Assembly: GCA_944393755.1 (NCBI GenBank)
Contig: CALYBF010000001.1
Coordinates: forward strand, 1-55,038
Origin: an uncultured Clostridia bacterium
Lineage (GTDB): Bacteria > Bacillota > Clostridia > TANB77 > CAG-508
Length of the DNA stretch: 55,038 bases
Direction: 5' to 3'
In this document: in pieces, positions 49,129 to 55,038 of the stretch
How positions within the stretch are numbered: the first letter of the stretch is position 1
Layout of the letters: the number at the start of each line of letters is the position of its first letter
The notes under the pieces: model-generated
Database searches by the model: none
What the model saw: the letters and a program-made list of their open reading frames with translations, nothing else
What the model was told of the DNA's origin: nothing
Translations under genes and position numbers: made by a program

Positions 49129-49848
49129 ATGCAAAAAATTCTTAGTAATTTTAGAAAAGCAATAGAAGAATATAAAATGATTGATGAAGGGGATAAAATA
49201 GGTATTTGCTTATCTGGTGGAAAAGATTCTATAACTATGTTATATGCTTTTAAAGCTTTACAAAGGTTTTATCCGAAACATTTTGATATTGTTGCAATTA
49301 GTATTAACCCAGGTTTTGAGTTTTTTGATACCCAGTTTTTACAAAAAATATGTGATGATTTAAACATACCATTATTTATAGATGATAGCCACGCAAAGGA
49401 AATTGTTTTTGATATTCGAAAAGAGAAAAATCCTTGTTCTTTATGTGCAAATCTAAGACGTGGTATTATAAATTCTATTGCAATTAAAGAAGATTGTAAT
49501 AAAATAGCTCTTGGTCATAATCAAGATGATGTTTTAGAGACTTTTTTATTAAATCTACTTTATACTGGTAATATCGGTACTTTTGCTCCTAAAAGTTATA
49601 TGGATAGAACTAAAATAACTTTAATTAGACCTTTGATTTATACTCCAGAAAAAGATATTAAGAGATTTATCAAGAAAAATAATATTTCTGTTATGCCTAA
49701 AGTATGCCCTATGGACGGTAAGTCTAAACGTGAAGATATGAAACAATTAATTTATACTTTAAGTAAAAATATTGCAATGGTTAGAGCTAATTTATTTGGT
49801 GCTATTCAGAGAAATCTTCCTGATTGGAAATTAGATAATAATAAATAG
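49129..49848 (+). CDS. TtcA-like tRNA 2-thiocytidine biosynthesis protein
   Basis: A 239-aa PP-loop ATPase from ATG 49129 (SD GGTGAT, extended -10 TGGTATAAT just upstream). ICLSGGKDSITMLYA binds ATP, CSLCANLRRG is the CxxC pair for the iron-sulfur cluster, and KIALGHNQDDVLETFLLNLLYTG is typical of TtcA. It thiolates C32 of some tRNAs, including tRNA-Arg in other bacteria. Confidence 0.88.
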   Translation: MQKILSNFRKAIEEYKMIDEGDKIGICLSGGKDSITMLYAFKALQRFYPKHFDIVAISINPGFEFFDTQFLQKICDDLNIPLFIDDSHAKEIVFDIRKEKNPCSLCANLRRGIINSIAIKEDCNKIALGHNQDDVLETFLLNLLYTGNIGTFAPKSYMDRTKITLIRPLIYTPEKDIKRFIKKNNISVMPKVCPMDGKSKREDMKQLIYTLSKNIAMVRANLFGAIQRNLPDWKLDNNK

Positions 49849-49850
49849 AA

Positions 49851-49890
49851 AAAAACAGTTTTTAGTTTGTTTGTTCTAAAAACTGTTTTT
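49851..49890. terminator. Bidirectional terminator
   Basis: AAAAACAGTTTTTAG/CTAAAAACTGTTTTT, a perfect stem between ttcA-like and pgm. Confidence 0.8.
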
Positions 49891-49924
49891 ATTCATTTTA
49901 TTTTATCATTTTTATTTATCTTTA

Positions 49925-51649
49925 TTATTTTACAATTGATACCATTGCATTTTTTAAGTCTTCTAATTTTTTATTAGCATCTTCGTCTGATGTGCCTTTT
50001 ACACCCATATACAATTTTATTTTTGGCTCTGTTCCTGATGGTCTTACACAGCACCAAGCGTCATCTTCTAATTCATAATATAAAACATTAGATTTTGGAA
50101 GTCCTGTTTTCTTTATTTCTCCTGTTTGCATATCTTTAACTATATCTTTTTCAACATCTTTAAATTCTAATACTTTATAATCTCCTATTTTTTCTATATT
50201 TGTATTTCTCATATTTGTCATCATTTCTTGTATTTTTTCAGCACCTTCAGCACCTTCTAATACAATTGATACTTGTGTTTCTTTATAATATCCATATTTT
50301 TTATAGATATCTTCCATTGCATCCCATAAAGTTTTTCCTTTAGATTTATAGAAACATGCTGCTTCACATAGTGCCATTACTGCTGCTATTCCGTCTTTAT
50401 CTCTTGCATAATCTCCTATTAAACAACCATAACTTTCTTCAAAACCAAATACATATGTTTTATCTTTATTTTCTTCTGCTTTTTTCATAACTAAACCAAT
50501 ATTTTTAAAGCCAGTTAATACTTCTATACACTCTAGTCCATATTCTTTTGCTATTGCTCTTGTTAAGTTTGAAGATACTATTGTTGTTATTATCATACCG
50601 TCTTTTGGAAGTATATTTTTTTCTTTCATTTGTGATATTCTATATTCTGCAATTAACAAAGCTGACATATTTCCTGTGTATTCCATATATTCTCCAGTTT
50701 TACTATCTTTTGCATAAATTCCCAATCTATCAGCATCTGGGTCTGTTGCTAAAACTACATCTGCATTTATTTTATTAGCTAACTCTAAAGCTAATTTAAA
50801 TGCTTTTTTATCTTCTGGGTTTGGGTAACTTACTGTTGGGAAATTTCCGTCTGGGTCTTTTTGTTCTGGTACTACATATACATTTTTTAAACCTATTTCG
50901 TTTAATAATCTTTCCGCAATAGTATTTCCTGTTCCGTGAAGTGGTGTATATACTACTTTTAAAGTTTTTCCTTCTTCTTTTACAATTTCAGGGTTTAATA
51001 CTTTTGATTTTAATACACTTAAGTATTTATCATCCATTTCTGTTCCAACGATATTAAATAACCCTTTTTCTTCTGCTTCTTTTCTTGTTATTTCTTTTAT
51101 TTCACTATAACTTTCAACTGCTCTTACTTTTGCTATTATATCTTTATCTCTTGGAGCTACTATTTGTGAACCATCGTCCCAATATACTTTATAACCATTG
51201 TATTTTGGTGGGTTATGGCTTGCTGTTATCATTACTCCTGCTGTACAGCCTAAATTTCTTACTGCAAATGATAATTCTGGAACTGGTCTTAAGTTTTCAA
51301 ATAAATATGTTTTTATTCCATTTGCATTTAATATTAAAGCTGTTTGCATACTAAATTCTTTTGACATTTTTCTTGAATCATAGCTTATTGCAACACCTTT
51401 ATTGCCTGTTCCTTGTTCTACTATATAATTTGCCAAGCCTTGTGTTGCTTTCCCTACTGTATATTTATTCATTCTGTTTGTTCCTGCACCTATTATTCCA
51501 CGAAGTCCTGCTGTTCCAAATTCTAATTCTTTATAAAATCTATCTTCTATTTCTTTTTCATCATCTTTAATTTCTAATAATTCTTTTTTTGTTTCTTCAT
51601 CAAATTCTGGGCTTTCACACCATCTTTTATATTCTTCCATATAATTCAT
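49925..51649 (-). CDS. Phosphoglucomutase/phosphomannomutase
   Basis: A 574-aa alpha-D-phosphohexomutase. Active-site phosphoserine loop GVMITASHNPPKYNGYKVYW, metal loop DPDADRLGIY, sugar-binding GFEESYGCL and phosphate-binding RPSGTEPKIK. It interconverts glucose-6-P and glucose-1-P. It lies 18 bp downstream of the UDP-sugar pyrophosphorylase gene, so the operon makes UDP-sugar from hexose-6-P. Confidence 0.93.
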   Translation of the reverse strand: MNYMEEYKRWCESPEFDEETKKELLEIKDDEKEIEDRFYKELEFGTAGLRGIIGAGTNRMNKYTVGKATQGLANYIVEQGTGNKGVAISYDSRKMSKEFSMQTALILNANGIKTYLFENLRPVPELSFAVRNLGCTAGVMITASHNPPKYNGYKVYWDDGSQIVAPRDKDIIAKVRAVESYSEIKEITRKEAEEKGLFNIVGTEMDDKYLSVLKSKVLNPEIVKEEGKTLKVVYTPLHGTGNTIAERLLNEIGLKNVYVVPEQKDPDGNFPTVSYPNPEDKKAFKLALELANKINADVVLATDPDADRLGIYAKDSKTGEYMEYTGNMSALLIAEYRISQMKEKNILPKDGMIITTIVSSNLTRAIAKEYGLECIEVLTGFKNIGLVMKKAEENKDKTYVFGFEESYGCLIGDYARDKDGIAAVMALCEAACFYKSKGKTLWDAMEDIYKKYGYYKETQVSIVLEGAEGAEKIQEMMTNMRNTNIEKIGDYKVLEFKDVEKDIVKDMQTGEIKKTGLPKSNVLYYELEDDAWCCVRPSGTEPKIKLYMGVKGTSDEDANKKLEDLKNAMVSIVK

Positions 51650-51667
51650 AATAAATTTCTCCTCTTT

Positions 51668-52919
51668 TTAATCTATTTTATAGAATTTTTTATATAATTC
51701 TCTTGCTGTTTTTGGACAGTCTACTCCTGCTTCATCTGAGTTTTTAACAGGTGCAAATTCTTCTTCTCTTTTTACTCTTAATACTGCCATATCATCTACT
51801 TCACTAAATGCATCAAATAAAAAGGCTTCAAATTTATATGCATTTGGTGAACTTGGTTCTACTAATTTTCCGTCTTTATCTATGTATTTTGCTTTCTTAT
51901 ATGCTACGTGGTATGGTAGTGGCTCTCTTCCCATTCTTTCTACTGCTTCTACACTAAATAGATTACATAGTATATGTGATTCTCCATATAGTAATTCTCC
52001 GTCTTTATCTCTTGCTTCTGCCATTTCATCTGTTATTTCTGTATATTCTATTACATTTGGTTTTCCATTTCTTTTACAGAATACTCCAACTTTTTCTTGT
52101 GGATTTGCTTTTACTACTGATTTACAAGCTACTGTTACTCCTTTATCTATTGCTATTCCCATAAGTACTGGGTCTACCATTTTTACTAGGCAATTATCTA
52201 CTCCTCCGATAAATACCCATTTTACTCCCATTTCTTTCATTTTCTTTGTCATACCTGTTTTTACCAATGACTCATATATTCCACCATGCCCGTCTGCTGC
52301 AAGTTTTATTAAACCATCTTCACCTATTAATATCTTTCCTTCTGTATCCATCATTGGTAATTCACCTTGGATAAAGAAGAATAAGTTTTTATCTTTTTCA
52401 TATCCAAAATATTTGTGTTCTTTGAAAAACTCTTCTGTTTCTTTATTATTTTCTTTGCTTGTCATTATAAACCACGGAATTGTTACACCATATTTCTTTC
52501 CTTCTTCTTTTAAACCATCACATAATAATTCAAATAATGATTTATGAGAGTCTAAACCTATATCATATGTTCCTTTTGGACCAGAATGTCCGAAGTCTTG
52601 TTCCTTGCCCACCTGCCATTGTTACTGCTGCTAATTCTCCATTTTTTATTGCTTTTTTTCCTATTTCTTCATAATATTTAAACTTATCTCCTAATTTGAA
52701 TTTGTCTAAATAATCTATTGGTGTTATTTCGTCTTTGTTATTTTTAATTTCTTTTTTCGTGTTTTCATATAAACTTTTAGCAAGTTCAAAATCAATCTCA
52801 CTAATTTGTTCTAGTAATTTTTTCTTATGAACATCATCTAATTTTTCATAATTATTTAATAAATGTTCTTGACCATATTTTTTTAAAATTGCTTTAATTT
52901 CTCCTAAGTTATTTTCCAT
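51668..52919 (-). CDS. UDP-sugar pyrophosphorylase (UDPGP family) with CGG +1 frameshift
   Basis: The frame-0 part starts MENNLGEIKAILKKYGQEHL and reaches AAVTMAGGQGTRL, the nucleotide-binding loop. The next codon is CGG and frame 0 soon ends. Skipping C gives GHSGPKGTYDIGLDSHKSLF, the rest of the UAP1/AGX-type signature, and continues to the true end (ARELYKKFYKID). About 416 aa, normal for bacterial UDPGP-type enzymes making UDP-glucose or UDP-GlcNAc. Cotranscribed with phosphoglucomutase. Loss would be costly, which favours active recoding. Confidence 0.85.
52590..52592 (-). other. CGG +1 frameshift site, UDP-sugar pyrophosphorylase
   Basis: Zero frame AGA CTT CGG ACA; +1 frame CTT (C) GGA CAT, restoring Arg-Leu-Gly-His-Ser-Gly-Pro-Lys. 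The shift lies inside the catalytic loop. SD-like AAGGA is 7 nt upstream of CTT. Confidence 0.8.
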
Positions 52920-53000
52920 TATAAAATCTCCTTTTCTTAAATAGTATGTGCACTTTTATTTATATACTATTATAAGAAAAATATCAACACTTTTGACATA

Positions 53001-53468
53001 TTATTTTTGTATTTTTCTTTCTCCCGTAGTACTTAATACATTTTCATAATTATTTACTACGTCTGCAAAGTGCTCTCTTATTTCCTCTACATCATAGCAA
53101 TCTATTATTTTTACTGTGTCTATTTTATTTGTCCACTTTTCTATATTTTCATTTACATTTTTTATATAATTTTCTTTTCCTTTTATAAAAATTATTAAAT
53201 CTTCTTTATTTTCTACTTCTTTTTTTATTTCTTTGAATTTTTTTAGATCATTATTTTTCCAATCGATTTCAAATATTTTTTCCTTTTTTTCTTTTTTTAA
53301 ATTTACTTTTGATATTAAATTTTTGATTGTATCTTCTAAATCGTTTTCTGTTAGAACTATAATTTTTTTATTATTTCTTAAATTTTCTTCTATAAATGGT
53401 AATGTTATCATTTCAAAATGATAGTCGCTTGCAAAAAATACACAAGTTTTTTCTTTTGTTTTTTCCAT
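53001..53468 (-). CDS. Unknown Lys/Glu-rich protein
   Basis: A 155-aa cytoplasmic protein with alternating helices and strands: CVFFASDYHFEMITLPFIEENL, IIVLTENDLEDTI, DLIIFIKGKENYI, VKIIDCYDVEEIREHF. The layout suggests a Rossmann-like alpha/beta fold. I do not recognise the family. SD GGAG, single gene next to spoIIR on the opposite strand. Confidence 0.7.
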   Translation of the reverse strand: MEKTKEKTCVFFASDYHFEMITLPFIEENLRNNKKIIVLTENDLEDTIKNLISKVNLKKEKKEKIFEIDWKNNDLKKFKEIKKEVENKEDLIIFIKGKENYIKNVNENIEKWTNKIDTVKIIDCYDVEEIREHFADVVNNYENVLSTTGERKIQK

Positions 53469-53708
53469 AAAAAAATCTCTCCTTTTTCTTTCTTTCCATT
53501 ACGGAAATCAAGTTTTTTTATTTATGCTTACTGGTAAATTTTACCATTTATTTACAAATGTGTCAATAATATTTCAAATATATTTCAAAAAAGTTTTCGA
53601 CATTTTTTTCAAAAAAATTAAAATAATTCTAAAATGTATATAATTATTCATTTTTGTTAATACTTATAACAAGAAGATTTTAGAAAAAAAGTTTTTTGGA
53701 GGTAACTT

Positions 53709-54374
53709 ATGAAAAATATATTAAATTTCTTTAAAAATTCCAAGGTAAAAATGGTAATTATTTTAAGTTTTTTACTTTTCTTATATACAACAATTTGTGC
53801 TTTTTCTTATGCTCAAAATGTTTCAACTGATATTTCAAATAGTGTTTTTAGATTACACGTTATTGCAAATAGTGATTCTAAAGAAGACCAAGATTTAAAG
53901 TATAAAGTTAGAGATAGTTTGATTAATTATATGAATAGTATTTGTTCTGATTGTGAAAATAAACAAGATGCAATTAATTTAGTTACTGAACACAAAGATA
54001 ATTTTAAACAAATTGCTTTAGATACTATTAAAGCTAATGGTTATTCTTATGATGTTAATATTAGTATTGGTAATTTTAGTTTTCCTACTAAAGATTATGG
54101 AGATATTTCATTACCTGCTGGTTTTTATGATGCTTTAAGGGTAGAAATTGGAGAAGCTAAAGGTCAAAACTGGTGGTGTGTGATGTTTCCACCTTTATGT
54201 TTTGTTGATGTAAGTTCTGGTGTTGTTCCAGAAGAGTCTAAAGAAGAGTTAGAAGATAATTTATCAGAAGAGGAATATGCTTTAGTTTCTAATGATTCTG
54301 ATGTTAAAATACAGTTTAAATTTAAGCTACTTGAATTCTTCAATCAAGGTAATTTCATTACCGCAAGAAAATAA
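53709..54374 (+). CDS. spoIIR: Stage II sporulation protein R
   Basis: A 221-aa secreted signalling protein, made in the forespore, that triggers SpoIIGA processing of pro-sigma-E. A signal anchor (VIILSFLLFLYTTICAFSYAQ) precedes VFRLHVIANSDSKEDQDLKYKVRD, the SpoIIR signature, and GQNWWCVMFPPLCF. SD TGGAGG. The promoter was not confidently assigned; a sigma-F type would be expected. Confidence 0.94.
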   Translation: MKNILNFFKNSKVKMVIILSFLLFLYTTICAFSYAQNVSTDISNSVFRLHVIANSDSKEDQDLKYKVRDSLINYMNSICSDCENKQDAINLVTEHKDNFKQIALDTIKANGYSYDVNISIGNFSFPTKDYGDISLPAGFYDALRVEIGEAKGQNWWCVMFPPLCFVDVSSGVVPEESKEELEDNLSEEEYALVSNDSDVKIQFKFKLLEFFNQGNFITARK

Positions 54375-54415
54375 CTTGCAATATGTTTGACTTTATGGTA
54401 TATTTAGGTAGTAAT

Positions 54416-54443
54416 AGAGTGTTAATATAATACACTCTTTTTT
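54416..54443 (+). terminator. Terminator of spoIIR
   Basis: AGAGTGT-TAATATA-ATACACTCT followed by a run of T. Confidence 0.75.
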
Positions 54444-54490
54444 TATTTGAAATGTTTAAAAAATAAGGGATATATACAGGGGGAATTTAA

Positions 54491-55038
54491 TTGGAAAAAT
54501 TAGTAGTTACAGGACCTACTCAATTAAAAGGAGAGGTTGAAATAAGTGGAGCAAAAAACGCAGCAGTAGCAATACTTCCTGCAACATTATTAATAGACGG
54601 TGCTTGTACAATTGAGAATTTACCACATATTAGTGATATTGAAATTTCTTGTAAAATATTAGAAAAACTAGGTGCAAAAATTACTTGGAATACTAAAAAT
54701 TCTATTACTATAGATACAAGAGAAATTAAAACAACAAAAGCTCCTTTAGATTTAACAAGTAAATTTAGAGCCTCTTATTATATAATTGGTTCTATGCTTG
54801 GTAGAACTGGTGAAATAGAAGTTGGTATGCCTGGTGGTTGTAAACTAGGTGCAAGACCAATTGACCAACATATAAAAGGTTTTGAAGCTTTAGGTGCTAA
54901 TGTTACTGTAGAAAAAGGAAAAATAAATGCTAAGGCTAAAAAATTAAAAGGTGCACCTATTTATATGGATATTGTTTCTGTTGGTGCTACTATTAATGTA
55001 ATGCTAGCAGCTGTTTTAGCAAAAGGAACTACAACTAT
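54491..55038 (+). CDS. murA: UDP-GlcNAc 1-carboxyvinyltransferase (partial)
   Basis: TTG start at 54491 with SD GGGGG 8 nt upstream; runs off the window after about 182 codons. VTGPTQLKGEVEISGAKNAA, the substrate loop, and MPGGCKLGARPIDQHI, with the catalytic Cys, identify MurA. First committed step of peptidoglycan synthesis, as at this position next to spoIIR in other Clostridia. Confidence 0.95.
   Translation, partial: MEKLVVTGPTQLKGEVEISGAKNAAVAILPATLLIDGACTIENLPHISDIEISCKILEKLGAKITWNTKNSITIDTREIKTTKAPLDLTSKFRASYYIIGSMLGRTGEIEVGMPGGCKLGARPIDQHIKGFEALGANVTVEKGKINAKAKKLKGAPIYMDIVSVGATINVMLAAVLAKGTTT

Overview
The window comes from a very AT-rich, low-GC, endospore-forming Firmicute, most likely an uncultured anaerobic Clostridia lineage. 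The evidence is SpoIIR, the SleB/YpeB germination pair, an alpha/beta small acid-soluble spore protein, two CotF-like coat proteins, strong SD sequences and mostly single-gene or short operons. Order of conserved blocks (rnc with an ELP3-like radical SAM gene; recR-ybaB-dnaX-SRP RNA-tadA; ddl-murF; spoIIR-murA) is ordinary chromosomal backbone.

Layout: 0-2 kb, small RHH protein, a type I toxin-antitoxin locus, 8-oxoguanine glycosylase and a patch of repeats and structured DNA. 2-7.3 kb, YitT, radical SAM, rnc, glucosaminidase and a membrane-anchored protein. 7.3-9.3 kb, an atypical FGE-like gene, two tandem copies of the type I toxin locus and two tRNAs. 9.3-14.7 kb, topA, dinB and small genes. 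14.8-18.8 kb, accessory genes, several decayed or frame-disrupted. 18.7-24.7 kb, a small RNA, M23 peptidase, spore coat proteins, UvrD/PcrA helicase. 24.7-38 kb, DUF4143 ATPases, ZIP transporter, prfA, YhaO/YhaN-like pair, ddl-murF. 38-55 kb, SASP, VanW, SleB/YpeB, glycolipid synthase, recR/dnaX, SRP RNA, tadA, TtcA, phosphoglucomutase, UDP-sugar pyrophosphorylase, spoIIR and the start of murA.

The most striking observation is a recoding signature. Three genes (a methyltransferase, a ZIP metal transporter, a UDP-sugar pyrophosphorylase) look frameshifted, the ZIP gene twice. At all four break points the zero-frame codon is CGG, preceded by a codon ending in U. Skipping the C restores a Gly codon and a conserved motif. 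Reading every other gene in frame by eye I found only one other CGG codon, the third codon of the foreign-looking FGE gene. CGG therefore behaves as an unassigned or stalled codon at which ribosomes shift +1, resembling the CUU-AGG-C site of Ty1 and the CUU-UGA-C site of prfB.

The second system is a family of three par/Fst-like type I toxin-antitoxin loci. Each has a 38-40 residue hydrophobic peptide, an mRNA whose SD can be sequestered in a hairpin, and a convergent ~80-90 nt antisense RNA with a strong promoter and a shared bidirectional terminator. Two copies are tandem duplicates that include the 3' end of tRNA-Cys. Other regulatory structure includes 23-bp iteron arrays upstream of two DUF4143 ATPase genes, a 13-bp inverted repeat over the promoter of a third, and REP-like elements that supply stop codons to neighbouring genes.
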